Assembly (NCBI GenBank): GCA_021776235.1
Contig: JAJFGG010000103.1
Span: 1 to 64,000 of the forward strand
Direction of reading: 5' to 3'
Source of the DNA: Alphaproteobacteria bacterium
Lineage (GTDB): Bacteria; Pseudomonadota; Alphaproteobacteria; GCA-2731375
Length of the DNA stretch: 64,000 nucleotides
Shown one piece after another: positions 36,331 through 45,242 of the stretch (its first letter is position 1; each line of letters begins with the position of its first letter). A model generated the notes under the pieces. It ran no database searches, was not told where the DNA came from, and saw nothing but the letters and a program-made list of their open reading frames with translations. The position numbers and the translations under genes are program-made.

Positions 36331-37839
36331 GTGCGTTCTTGCGGCGCTGCCTACCTACTTGTTTCAAGACCCGGTTTTTGGAGAAGTTCGATTTTCTTTT
36401 CGCTTAACAACGCTCTGCAAATCACTGATCTGAAAACGTCAGAGACCTGGTCCGGCGATGAACTACAGGCCGAAGCCTTCCGGCGCGGACGTTTCTTGGC
36501 GGGTTTAGGTATCGGCGTAGGAGACCGCGTTGTCATCCGTCACGGCGGCTCGCTCTCTTTCTTTGCCGACTTGTTTGCCGCATGGCAAGCTGGCGCCTGC
36601 GCCGTCTGTCTGAACGCCGGCTCCACGAACAGTGAAGTCGAGAACATCATCGCATTCACGGATGCCAAACTGGTTTTGATATCCCCGGAGATGTCAGACA
36701 ATGTCGGGTTGTCCGCACCTGTCGCATGCGCCGAGACGTACGACGGAAGCGGAGCGGAGCCATCCGGCGCCGATCTTGATTGCGATGCGTTGATGCTGTT
36801 CACCTCAGGCACGACCGGGACGCCCAAGGGCGTGCTGCATACCTTCCGCTCGCTGTTGTCACGGCTCAGCCTGAACAGAGCGTTTATCGGTGATGACCTG
36901 TTGGAAAATACTCTGTGCATGTTGCCCACACATTTTGGCCATGGATTGATTGGCAATTGCCTAACCCCCATCATGGCCGGCACGCATCTGTTTCTCGGAC
37001 CGACCACAAGCGTTCAAACGGCCGCCAGGTTGGGAAATTTGATCGACGACAACGCGATTACCTTCATGAGTTCAGTTCCTTCGTTCTGGAAACTGGTGCT
37101 GAAAGTCGCGAAAGCCCCGACTAAGACCTCGTTGCGCCGCGTGCAAGTTGGCTCCGCTCCTCTTTCTGCCGATTTGTGGCATCAGATTATGGATTGGGCA
37201 GGTACCGACGACGTCGTCAACATGTATGGCATCACCGAAACGGCCAATTGGCTGGGTGGTGCTTCCGCGGCAGATGGTGGCCCGGGCGATGGACGCATCG
37301 GGCATATGTGGGGCGGCAGCGCTGCCGTGTTGCAGGAAGACGGATCCATAGTCCCCTTCGGCGCGGGCGAGATATTGGTGCAAAGCCCATCGCTGATGAA
37401 GGAATATTTCAAGCGGCCGGATTTGACCGAACCGGTTCTTCGAAAGGGCTGGTTTCATACGGGGGACATCGGCCGGATCGAACAGGGTGGCGAAATGTGG
37501 CTTACCGGAAGAGCGAAGTATGAGATCAACCGGGGCGGCATGAAGGTCCACCCCGAAGACATTGATATCCTGCTGGAGGGCCACAATGACGTTCAGGAGG
37601 CTTGCGCTTTCGCTATTCCAGATGCGGCAAGCGGCGAAATTGTCGGCGTCGCTGTCTGCCTGGTTGATGACGCCAAAGCCAAAATTACAGATCTTAAGGC
37701 GTGGTGCCGGGAACGACTGGTGAAAGAAAAGAATCCGGACCGTTGGTATTTGGTCGACGAGATTCCCAAAACTGATCGGGGCAAGATCAACCGCGATACA
37801 GTGGCTGGTGTTTGTCTGCAACTGAAAGCCCGGGTATGA
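36331..37839 (+). CDS. Acyl-adenylate-forming ligase (AMP-binding)
   Basis: A 502-residue ANL-superfamily enzyme. The phosphate loop is LMLFTSGTTGTPKGVLH, the substrate/AMP motif is VNMYGITETANW, GWFHTGDIGRIEQGG holds the ribose-binding Asp, and the catalytic lysine lies in PKTDRGKINRD near the end. The first 30 residues look atypical, so the start at GTG 36331 is uncertain. It activates a carboxylic acid with ATP and probably loads it on the ACP encoded two genes later (ATGA overlap with the intervening GNAT). The acid is unknown. Confidence 0.88.
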   Translation: MRSCGAAYLLVSRPGFWRSSIFFSLNNALQITDLKTSETWSGDELQAEAFRRGRFLAGLGIGVGDRVVIRHGGSLSFFADLFAAWQAGACAVCLNAGSTNSEVENIIAFTDAKLVLISPEMSDNVGLSAPVACAETYDGSGAEPSGADLDCDALMLFTSGTTGTPKGVLHTFRSLLSRLSLNRAFIGDDLLENTLCMLPTHFGHGLIGNCLTPIMAGTHLFLGPTTSVQTAARLGNLIDDNAITFMSSVPSFWKLVLKVAKAPTKTSLRRVQVGSAPLSADLWHQIMDWAGTDDVVNMYGITETANWLGGASAADGGPGDGRIGHMWGGSAAVLQEDGSIVPFGAGEILVQSPSLMKEYFKRPDLTEPVLRKGWFHTGDIGRIEQGGEMWLTGRAKYEINRGGMKVHPEDIDILLEGHNDVQEACAFAIPDAASGEIVGVAVCLVDDAKAKITDLKAWCRERLVKEKNPDRWYLVDEIPKTDRGKINRDTVAGVCLQLKARV

Positions 37840-38402
37840 GTACCGAATTCGTGCCGGGCGGGGCCGTACAGTTGTCCGCCAGTCAGTACCAGTTACGCAC
37901 TCTGGGTGAAAACGACGTCTCTCAAGCTTATGTCGATTGGCTGAATGACCCAGAAGTGAATGCCTATCTGGCAGTCCGTTTCTCGACGCAAACGATGGAA
38001 AGCACAAAATCCTATGTGCGCGGCCATGATAATCGAACTGCTTTCCTGTTTGGCATCTTTGCCGAACAGGGGACACGGCATATAGGAAATTTCTCGCTGA
38101 TGGTGAAGCCGAATCATGAGGTTGGAATATTGGGCGTGATGGTCGGCGATAAGGCTTATTGGGGGGAAAGTGTCGTGCAGGAGGGGCGTACGGCCATCCT
38201 CAATTACTGCTTTGGTCCGCTGGCGCTGGCAAAGGTGCACGGCGCCTGTTATTCCGATAATCGTCCTGCCATCTACAATTATCGCCGCCAGGGCTGGCAG
38301 TTGGACGGCATTCAGAAGAAACATGTACTGAGCAAGGGCCGATATGTGGACATGGTCAATTTTGCAATGTTCAAAGAGGAATGGTTGAGCCGAAATGACT
38401 GA
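37836..38402 (+). CDS. GNAT acyltransferase, RimJ/RimL-like
   Basis: A 188-residue GNAT protein: YVDWLNDPEVNAYL at the N-terminus, GVMVGDKAYWGESVVQEG as the cofactor-binding region and ALAKVHGACYSDNRPA in the acceptor half. It sits between an acyl-adenylate ligase and an ACP, overlapping both (4 bp and 8 bp). This suggests it takes the acyl group from that ACP, or from CoA, and places it on an amino sugar. Start ATG 37836 overlaps the ligase stop. Confidence 0.85.
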   Translation: MSTEFVPGGAVQLSASQYQLRTLGENDVSQAYVDWLNDPEVNAYLAVRFSTQTMESTKSYVRGHDNRTAFLFGIFAEQGTRHIGNFSLMVKPNHEVGILGVMVGDKAYWGESVVQEGRTAILNYCFGPLALAKVHGACYSDNRPAIYNYRRQGWQLDGIQKKHVLSKGRYVDMVNFAMFKEEWLSRND

Positions 38403-38622
38403 AATCGAACTGTCGGCCGCAAAAGAGGTGCTGGCCAAGGCTTTTGATTTGAGCCAATTGGATATCCCGGAAGACGCCGCCCTCGATAATTTTGAGCCCT
38501 GGGACAGCCTCGGCCATGTTCAGGTCCTCTTTCTCGTCGAGGCGTTCTTAGAACGGGAACTGGAAACGGAAGAGGCAATTTCCATAGTCGACTTGAAAAC
38601 TCTTCAGGAAGCCTTGCAGTGA
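38395..38622 (+). CDS. Acyl carrier protein
   Basis: A 75-residue discrete acyl carrier protein. The phosphopantetheine-attachment serine is in EPWDSLGHVQVLFLVE (about residue 38). The charged helices flanking it and the short length match the family. It overlaps the GNAT gene by 8 bp and follows the acyl-adenylate ligase, giving a complete activate-carry-transfer set. It is distinct from the ACP domain fused in the 9356-10843 protein. Confidence 0.9.
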   Translation: MTEIELSAAKEVLAKAFDLSQLDIPEDAALDNFEPWDSLGHVQVLFLVEAFLERELETEEAISIVDLKTLQEALQ

Positions 38623-38747
38623 ACCGGCGGGAATATTTGGTCAGCAAGTGAATTTGCATCGCTCAACAATTGCAGTTTACCAAGGCCTCAAACGCGAAAT
38701 GATCATCTCGTTTGAGGCGACAGGCATTAAGAGGGAAACCGCTAGCC

Positions 38748-40076
38748 ATGGCAGATAAGCCGTATCCGGCTTCAAAAGAGCTTTATCATCGGGCGTTACA
38801 GACCATACCTACGGCGTCGCAGACTTTCTCAAAATCGGCGATGATGTACGTTGAGGGAACCGCCCCGCTGTTCGCGGAACGTGGTGAAGGATGCTATCTG
38901 TGGGACGCCGACGGCAATCGTTTCACTGATTATGTGTTGGGCCTGTTGCCAGTCGTGCTTGGCTATCAGGACCCCGATGTCGACCTTGCTATCAAGAACC
39001 AGCTGGCGCGGGGCATCACTTTTTCCTTGGCAACCGCACTGGAAGCCGAGCTTGCGGAAATACTGGTTGAGATCGTTCCCTGCGCCGAAAAAGTCAGGTT
39101 TGGGAAAAACGGCACGGACGCGACTTCGGCCGCCATTCGGCTGGCCCGCGCCTACACAGGGCGGGACCGGGTTGCTGTTTGCGGTTATCACGGCTGGCAG
39201 GATTGGTATATTGGCTCCACCGCCCGTCACCTCGGCGTGCCGAAAGCCGTGCGCGAACTGACATCCACATTCACCTACAACGACGCCAACTCACTGGCCG
39301 AGGTTCTCGCAGGACGGCAAGGCGAATTTGCCGCCGTCATTTTGGAACCAATGACAGCCGAGTTGCCAAAGGACGGGTTCTTGCAGGCAGTCAAGGCGCT
39401 TACTCATGAACATGGCGCGTTGTTGATATTTGACGAAATCATCACTGGCTTTCGGATGTCCCTGGGTGGCGCGCAAGAGGCCTTTGGCGTGACGCCTGAT
39501 CTTGCGACTTTCGGCAAGGCAATGGGCAATGGCATGCCCATTTCCGCTGTCGTGGGGCGGGCGGAAGTCATGGACCTTATGGCCGATATATTTTTCTCAG
39601 GAACATTTGGCGGCGAAACCCTGTCGTTGGCCGCCAGCATCGCGACAATCATGAAACTGATGGCAACCAATGCGATTAGCCGCATACAAGGCGTCGGCGA
39701 CCAATATATGACAGCGATAAAGGCACAGATTTCCGACCACGGTCTGAACGAGTACTTCCAGGTCGTCGGCCAAAATTGGTGGCCTAGCCTTCAGCCAAAG
39801 GAAAATGTCCGTTTTGATAACAACTTTACCACCTCTTTGCTGCGCCAGGAACTCGTGGCGCAGGGCTTGCTCTATCTCAATACATTCAATTTATGTCTGG
39901 CCCATGACGATGAAGAGATCACCCGTCAAACCCTTCAATCGACTGATCGGGCGCTGGCCAGAATTGCCGGCGCGTTGAGCAGCAATCGGCCGGAAGATAG
40001 TCTGATGGGGCCGCCGATCGAGCCGGTTTTTCAGGTCAGGCAAAATCCTGGAAGCGCGAACAAGTCGAACGGATGA
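38748..40076 (+). CDS. Class III PLP aminotransferase / glutamate-1-semialdehyde aminomutase-like
   Basis: A 442-residue class III aminotransferase. LIFDEIITGFRM is the PLP-binding Asp region, TFGKAMGNGMPISAV holds the Schiff-base lysine, and VRFGKNGTDATSAAIRLAR binds phosphate. It resembles glutamate-1-semialdehyde 2,1-aminomutase, but its place after an ACP and before an ABC exporter makes tetrapyrrole synthesis unlikely. It may aminate or transaminate a sugar or an acyl group. ATG 38748 has a GAGGG site upstream. It overlaps the ABC transporter gene by four bases. Confidence 0.87.
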   Translation: MADKPYPASKELYHRALQTIPTASQTFSKSAMMYVEGTAPLFAERGEGCYLWDADGNRFTDYVLGLLPVVLGYQDPDVDLAIKNQLARGITFSLATALEAELAEILVEIVPCAEKVRFGKNGTDATSAAIRLARAYTGRDRVAVCGYHGWQDWYIGSTARHLGVPKAVRELTSTFTYNDANSLAEVLAGRQGEFAAVILEPMTAELPKDGFLQAVKALTHEHGALLIFDEIITGFRMSLGGAQEAFGVTPDLATFGKAMGNGMPISAVVGRAEVMDLMADIFFSGTFGGETLSLAASIATIMKLMATNAISRIQGVGDQYMTAIKAQISDHGLNEYFQVVGQNWWPSLQPKENVRFDNNFTTSLLRQELVAQGLLYLNTFNLCLAHDDEEITRQTLQSTDRALARIAGALSSNRPEDSLMGPPIEPVFQVRQNPGSANKSNG

Positions 40077-41827
40077 AAATTACCGAGAAAATGGTTCCGG
40101 GCTACGATCTGCTGATTGAAGCCTTTTCGGCCTATCCGGGCCGTAGTGTAACCATAATAGCCTGCGTTTTGTTGGCTGGTCTGGCGGAAGGCATTGGCAT
40201 CGCGGCCGTTCTTCCGGTTCTCGGCATCGCCATTGGCGATGGCAGCGCCGATCAGACCGAGCTGGGCCGGCTGATCACGGGAACATTGGACTTCTTGGGG
40301 ATACCAAATGAACTTCCCGTCCTTCTGCTGTTGATCGTGGGCGGCCTGAGCATAAAGGCCGGGGCCGTATTGCTAGCCATGCAACAGGTTGGTTTCGCAG
40401 CGGCCCGCATAACAACAGACCTTCGCATCAATTTGATTAGGGCGATCATGAAGGCGAAATGGTCGCACTACACCAGTCAGCCCACTGGCATCTACGCCAA
40501 TGCAATGACGATCGAGGCTGGTACCGGCGGCGCAACCTTTACCGGCATCTATCAAATTTCCGCCGTGGGCCTGCAGGTCATTATCTATCTGAGCCTGGCT
40601 TTTCTTGTTTCCTGGGAAGTCACCACTGCATCAATTGTTGCAGGCGCGTTTATCGTTCTGGTTCTCGGCCGTTTTATCGAGATGACCAGACGGGCCGCGA
40701 GCAAGGCGACGGCGGCCTACAACACCCTGTTGGCCCGTATGACAGATGCGTTGATTGGCATCAAACCCTTGAAGGCCATGGGCGCGGAGGAACGCGTTGG
40801 ACCGCTGATGGAAAAAGAGGCCGATTCCATCAACCAGGCACAAAGAGCCATGGTCACGGCAAAAGAAAGCATCGAGAACCTCAGGGAGCCCATTCTCGCC
40901 GTCTTTCTTGCATTTGGCCTGTACGCTGTGATCGAGCTACGCCCGACACCCTTCGAGTCCATGTTGGTGATGGCCATGCTCTTCCATCGCACGGTCAATC
41001 ACATTGCCAAACTGCAAACTTCTTATCAAACCTTGGTGACGGCCGAGGTCTATTACAGGAGTATTCGGAGAAAAATTGCTGAAGCGGAAAAAAACCGTGA
41101 AACCTTCGACGGCAAGCTCAGTCCGCGGTTCAACAAGGCGGTCAGCGTCGAAAACCTTTCCATGTCATTTGCGGATAATCTGGTTCTGAAGAATGCTGAC
41201 CTGACCATACCGTTTGGTCAAATCGTGGCGCTACATGGCCCGTCTGGTTCAGGAAAAACGACGCTCACTGATATTTTGCTGGGGTTCCATACGCCCACCG
41301 AAGGCCGGGTGCTGGTTGACGGCATCCCCTTGTCAGATATCGACATGCGCCGGTGGCGGGAAGAAATCGGCTATGTGCCGCAGGAAATGTTTCTGTTCCA
41401 TGATACCGTTCTCAACAACATTACTTTGGGTGACCCGGCAATAGATCACGCCGCTGTGGAAATGGCGTTGAAAAGGGTAGAGGCATGGCAGTTTGTCCAG
41501 GCCATGCCTGAAGGTGTGAACACGACCGTTGGGGAAAGAGGAGCCAAAATTTCTGGCGGTCAGCGTCAGCGCATTGCCATCGCCCGGGCCCTCGTCCGCA
41601 ACCCGAAACTACTAATCCTGGACGAGCCGACCACAGCATTGGACCCACCGACCGAGCGCGCCATTTGCGACACATTGCAAAGAATGAAGGGCGACGTGAC
41701 CATTTTCGTAATCTCGCACCAATCCGCGCTGGTTGAAATCGCCGATACTGTCTACCACATGCTGGAGGGCAGTATCTCGCGAGGTATGCCCAACACCCTC
41801 GCTGTCGAGAGATCGGCATCAACTTAA
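40073..41827 (+). CDS. ABC transporter, fused membrane and ATPase domains (flippase/exporter)
   Basis: A 584-residue half-transporter. Residues about 25-310 contain membrane segments of the exporter fold. The ATPase domain has Walker A GPSGSGKTT, a Q-loop at EIGYVPQEMF, the signature ISGGQRQRIA, Walker B LLILDEPTTALD and the switch His in VISHQSA. The architecture is that of MsbA or PglK, which flip lipid-linked sugars across the inner membrane. As no Wzx-type flippase was recognised in this window, this may be the flippase for the glycan or for its lipid-linked unit. Confidence 0.9.
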   Translation: MKITEKMVPGYDLLIEAFSAYPGRSVTIIACVLLAGLAEGIGIAAVLPVLGIAIGDGSADQTELGRLITGTLDFLGIPNELPVLLLLIVGGLSIKAGAVLLAMQQVGFAAARITTDLRINLIRAIMKAKWSHYTSQPTGIYANAMTIEAGTGGATFTGIYQISAVGLQVIIYLSLAFLVSWEVTTASIVAGAFIVLVLGRFIEMTRRAASKATAAYNTLLARMTDALIGIKPLKAMGAEERVGPLMEKEADSINQAQRAMVTAKESIENLREPILAVFLAFGLYAVIELRPTPFESMLVMAMLFHRTVNHIAKLQTSYQTLVTAEVYYRSIRRKIAEAEKNRETFDGKLSPRFNKAVSVENLSMSFADNLVLKNADLTIPFGQIVALHGPSGSGKTTLTDILLGFHTPTEGRVLVDGIPLSDIDMRRWREEIGYVPQEMFLFHDTVLNNITLGDPAIDHAAVEMALKRVEAWQFVQAMPEGVNTTVGERGAKISGGQRQRIAIARALVRNPKLLILDEPTTALDPPTERAICDTLQRMKGDVTIFVISHQSALVEIADTVYHMLEGSISRGMPNTLAVERSAST

Positions 41828-41956
41828 TTTCATTCAATGCATCCCGGCTAGAACCGTGCTTTGACCATCGCGTGACGTTGGTGCAGGCATCCTTTGAACT
41901 GGCGATGCATAGCCGACCATCAGCTCCCAGCCAATGATTGTCATCCGATAGCTTAC

Positions 41957-43039
41957 ATGAGTGAACTTCACCTAAATCGTCAGCAGTACCTTGAATTGGA
42001 AAAGTTGGGTCTCGGCGCGTTCCTGCCCCTACGAGGCTTCATGAACGAGGATGATGTTCGCTCGGTCGCAGATGATATGCGCTTGCCTGGCGGAGATGTT
42101 TACCCAATTCCGGTAGTCCTGGATCTCTCTTTGGAGGAGGCGAAACGACTTAGAGGCGCACCACGGATTTCTCTGGTTTTCGAGGGTGTAGAGGTTGGAG
42201 AACTGTCGCCAGAAAGCTTTTTTCAACTGGACAAAGCTGCTTTGTCGAAGAAAGTTTACCGCACTGATGACAAGGATCACCCCGGTGTTGCCCATTTGAT
42301 GACACAGGGCGAAGTCTTCGTCGGCGGACCCATCCTGTTGAAGCAGCGGGTCGAGCTGAACATTTCCGCCTACGAAATGACGCCAGAGCAGACCAAAGCC
42401 AAATTCGCGGAACTGGGCTGGACATCCGTGATCGGCTTTCAGACGCGCAACGTTCCACATCGGGCTCACGAATATCTTCACCGCGTCGGCCTTGAGACTT
42501 CCGACGGTATCTTTATCCAGCCGTTGGTGGGCCGCAAAAAGAAAGGCGATTATACGCCAGAGGCCATCATGCGCGGCTATCAAGCCCTCGTGGCAGAATT
42601 CTTTCCTGCCAATCGTGTCGTTTTGGGAATTCTCTCGACCGCTATGCGCTATGCGGGGCCCCGGGAGGCCGTCTTTCACGCCATAATCCGCCGCAACTAT
42701 GGTTGCACCCGTTTCATTGTCGGACGCGATCACGCTGGCGTCGGAGACTATTACGGAAAATACGATGCACACGACTTGACCCGGCGCTTTGATGGCGAAC
42801 TGGGAATTGAGATCGTTCGTCTTCATGGCCCGTACTATTGCGGCCGTTGCGACGGCATCGTCACGGAGCAGACCTGCCCCCATGGGCTAACGGACCCCTC
42901 CGTGGTTCGGGAAATTTCCGGCACTGACATGCGCGCGCTGCTCGTCGATGGAAAAGCACCAGAACCGCATATTATGCGCCCCGAAATCGTCGCGAGCCTG
43001 CAAGGGGTTCAATTGTTTGTTGAGGAGAACGACGAGTGA
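41957..43039 (+). CDS. sat: Sulfate adenylyltransferase (ATP sulfurylase)
   Basis: A 360-residue single-subunit ATP sulfurylase. The HXXH-bearing motif FQTRNVPHRAHEYLHR and the second ATP motif FIVGRDHAGVGDYYG are intact, and GILSTAMRYAGPREAVFH supports the assignment. It forms adenosine 5'-phosphosulfate from ATP and sulfate. ATG 41957 gives the family N-terminus. It overlaps the pyruvate-kinase-like gene by four bases (GTGA), and an APS kinase follows, so the operon makes PAPS. The sulfotransferase at 56566 is the probable consumer. Confidence 0.93.
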   Translation: MSELHLNRQQYLELEKLGLGAFLPLRGFMNEDDVRSVADDMRLPGGDVYPIPVVLDLSLEEAKRLRGAPRISLVFEGVEVGELSPESFFQLDKAALSKKVYRTDDKDHPGVAHLMTQGEVFVGGPILLKQRVELNISAYEMTPEQTKAKFAELGWTSVIGFQTRNVPHRAHEYLHRVGLETSDGIFIQPLVGRKKKGDYTPEAIMRGYQALVAEFFPANRVVLGILSTAMRYAGPREAVFHAIIRRNYGCTRFIVGRDHAGVGDYYGKYDAHDLTRRFDGELGIEIVRLHGPYYCGRCDGIVTEQTCPHGLTDPSVVREISGTDMRALLVDGKAPEPHIMRPEIVASLQGVQLFVEENDE

Positions 43040-44460
43040 ATCAGACTCGAATAGTTTGCACCATTGGACCGGCGACGGAAGACAGGGAATCGCTGCTGCG
43101 TTTGCATGCCGCCGGAATGTCCGTCGCCAGACTGAACGGTTCGCACAACGACCTCGACTGGCATGCCGCGACCATCGCAAGAATTCAGGAGCTGCTCCCC
43201 AATGTACCAATTTTGCTCGATATCCCAGGGCGAAAAATTCGCACCGGCCAGCTTGAACATGAGCCCGAATTTGCCAATGGCGGCGTCATCATATTGACCA
43301 CCGATCAAACCCACGACGGCAGCGAAAAAGTGCCAGTTGGGCATCCGACCCTGCACGAGCAGCTTCATGTCGGCGCGACCATTCTGGCCGACGATGGCAC
43401 ATTGCGGTTCACCGTACAAAAAATTGATGGACCCGATATTCACTGCCGGGCGGAAGTCGCCGGGGTTCTGAAGAGCCGGAAAGGAATCAACGTTCCCAAA
43501 GTGAAACTGGTTTCAGAGATGGTCACGGACCGCGATCGCGTCATGGTGCAGTTTGCCAAGGACAATGGCGTAGATTTTGTCGGCGTCAGTTTTGTTGAAT
43601 CGGCCGAGCAGATCGAAGCCATCCGCGCCCTTGCAGGCGGCGCATCACCCCGCATCGTCTCCAAGGTTGAGAACCAAGGTGGGCTCGATAATCTGCAGGA
43701 AATCGTCAATGCCACAGATGCCTTGATGATTGACCGGGGGGACTTGTCGGCGGAAACAAATTATGAAATGACCGCCCTCTTCCAAAAGGAAATTCTGATC
43801 GCGGCCCGTGAAACCGGCGTCCCGGTAATTGTGGCGACCGAGATGTTGCACACGATGGTGGAAAACCCGTTCCCAACCAAAGCGGAAATCAGCGACATCA
43901 CAAACTCCGTCATAGACGGTGGCTCGGCAACCATGCTGTCGGGTGAAACCGCGGTCGGTGCCAACCCAATAAAAGCAGTCGAAGTCATGCACCAGGTTTC
44001 TGCTGCAGCGGAAGCGCATGTTCAAGCCGGGCTTGACGCCATTGATCCGCCAACGCCGTTGAAGGCAACCCAGGCCATGGAGCGCGCCGTAGCCCTGCTA
44101 TGCCGTTCTCTGCCAATTACCAAGATTGTTGCCGTAACGCTGTCTGGCTATGCGGCCAGGATGATTTCTTCACATCGGCCCAGCCAACCTATCCTTGCGG
44201 TGAGCAACGACCCAAGCGCAGTGCGTAGCTTTAATCTCTATGCCGGCGTTGAAGGGGTGCACATCGATATCGAATTCTCCAAAACCAGCGCTGATCACAT
44301 TGTTGCCTGCCTTGAAGAACTATGGCGCCGGGGCAAATTGGAGGACAATGATATGATCGTTGTTGTGTCGGTCAGTTACCCAAAGTCCGGCAATCGTATG
44401 AACTTTCTGCAGACCCACACCGTTGCCGATCTGGTTGACACTCTATCCTGGACAAAGTAG
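43036..44460 (+). CDS. Divergent pyruvate kinase-like protein
   Basis: A 474-residue protein of normal pyruvate-kinase length, starting at a GTG that overlaps the sat stop. The catalytic Lys and metal-binding Glu are kept in SKVENQGG, and the metal Asp in DRGDLS. SGETAVGANPIKAVEVM and ARLNGSHN are recognisable. Changes from the usual sequence include LLDIPGRKIRT where LLDTKGPEIRT is normal, and IDRGDLSAET in place of VARGDLGVE. It therefore could bind phosphoenolpyruvate yet is unlikely to be the housekeeping enzyme. Its place between ATP sulfurylase and APS kinase genes is unexplained: ATP regeneration or a pyruvyl-related reaction are guesses. Confidence 0.85.
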   Translation: MNQTRIVCTIGPATEDRESLLRLHAAGMSVARLNGSHNDLDWHAATIARIQELLPNVPILLDIPGRKIRTGQLEHEPEFANGGVIILTTDQTHDGSEKVPVGHPTLHEQLHVGATILADDGTLRFTVQKIDGPDIHCRAEVAGVLKSRKGINVPKVKLVSEMVTDRDRVMVQFAKDNGVDFVGVSFVESAEQIEAIRALAGGASPRIVSKVENQGGLDNLQEIVNATDALMIDRGDLSAETNYEMTALFQKEILIAARETGVPVIVATEMLHTMVENPFPTKAEISDITNSVIDGGSATMLSGETAVGANPIKAVEVMHQVSAAAEAHVQAGLDAIDPPTPLKATQAMERAVALLCRSLPITKIVAVTLSGYAARMISSHRPSQPILAVSNDPSAVRSFNLYAGVEGVHIDIEFSKTSADHIVACLEELWRRGKLEDNDMIVVVSVSYPKSGNRMNFLQTHTVADLVDTLSWTK

Positions 44461-44523
44461 TTGCGATTTGATGATGGTATCCAGGCCCTAGGATTGGCAT
44501 ATTCTGCCGTCTGGGCCGGACGT

Positions 44524-44554
44524 AGCGGCCAGAATCCGCTCAGCCACTTTTTTT
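44524..44554 (+). terminator. Weak terminator-like hairpin and T-tract
   Basis: A 5-bp stem (44524-44528 with 44536-44540) is followed seven bases later by seven T residues (44548-44554), between the pyruvate-kinase-like gene and cysC. The stem is short and the spacing poor, so partial attenuation is the most that could be claimed. Confidence 0.25.
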
Positions 44555-44678
44555 GACCCCAGTCCCTAACGGCCGGTCCCCCAAAAGGGATGCAACCCCT
44601 TCGCCTTTTGCAACGCTTCCATGGTTGGCAAACCATATGGACATTCAGCAAACTCGAGCCTCAGGATATTGTACCGTA

Positions 44679-45200
44679 ATGGTTATCTGGATTACCGGCA
44701 TGTCCGGTTCAGGCAAAACAGCGCTCGCTACGGCGCTGCACAATGTACTTAAGCCTCAATTTCAGCACACCGTCATGTTGGATGGTGACGTCATTCGCGC
44801 TGCCTTTGGCGCCGGATTGGGCTATTCGGAGCCTGAGCGGGTAATGCAAATTACGCGCATCCAGAACCTGGCCAAGGTCCTGGCGGATCAAGAACTTATT
44901 GTCATCGTCGCTGCCTTGTATGCGCAGAAAGACCTGCTTGAGTGGAATCGCAAGAATTTGCCGGGATATTACGAAGTCTACCTGGAGGCCTCCATGCAGT
45001 TGCTGCAGAAACGGGATCAAAAGAATTTGTACTCCAGGGCGAAATCTGGAGAGACCAGCAATGTCGTTGGCATCGATATTCCCTGGCATACGCCAAAGAA
45101 TTCGGATGTGCGTTTCGATGCGGATGCCGAGATCCCTCCAGAAGAAATGGTGCGGCAATTGATCGCGCAAATTCCCACTCTTTCCACTTTACTGGCCTGA
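44679..45200 (+). CDS. cysC: Adenylylsulfate (APS) kinase
   Basis: A 173-residue P-loop kinase. VIWITGMSGSGKTALA is the ATP site, VMLDGDVIRAAFG is the APS-binding motif, and NLYSRAKSGETSNVVGID matches the lid region of CysC, although the usual FISP segment reads IVAALYAQ here. It converts APS to PAPS, the donor for sulfotransferases. ATG 44679 is preferred because it gives the family start; ATG 44637 would add 14 residues. Together with sat it supplies PAPS for glycan sulfation. Confidence 0.88.
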   Translation: MVIWITGMSGSGKTALATALHNVLKPQFQHTVMLDGDVIRAAFGAGLGYSEPERVMQITRIQNLAKVLADQELIVIVAALYAQKDLLEWNRKNLPGYYEVYLEASMQLLQKRDQKNLYSRAKSGETSNVVGIDIPWHTPKNSDVRFDADAEIPPEEMVRQLIAQIPTLSTLLA

Positions 45201-45242
45201 CCACGGCAAGTGCCTTAACGCGGACTATTTGGCAACACACCG

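Noticed and set aside
38748-40076. hemL (tetrapyrrole synthesis)
   Set aside because: The genomic context (ACP, ABC exporter) does not support it; kept as a class III aminotransferase.
43036-44460. Housekeeping glycolytic pyruvate kinase
   Set aside because: Several normally invariant positions differ and the gene is coupled to sulfate-activation genes.
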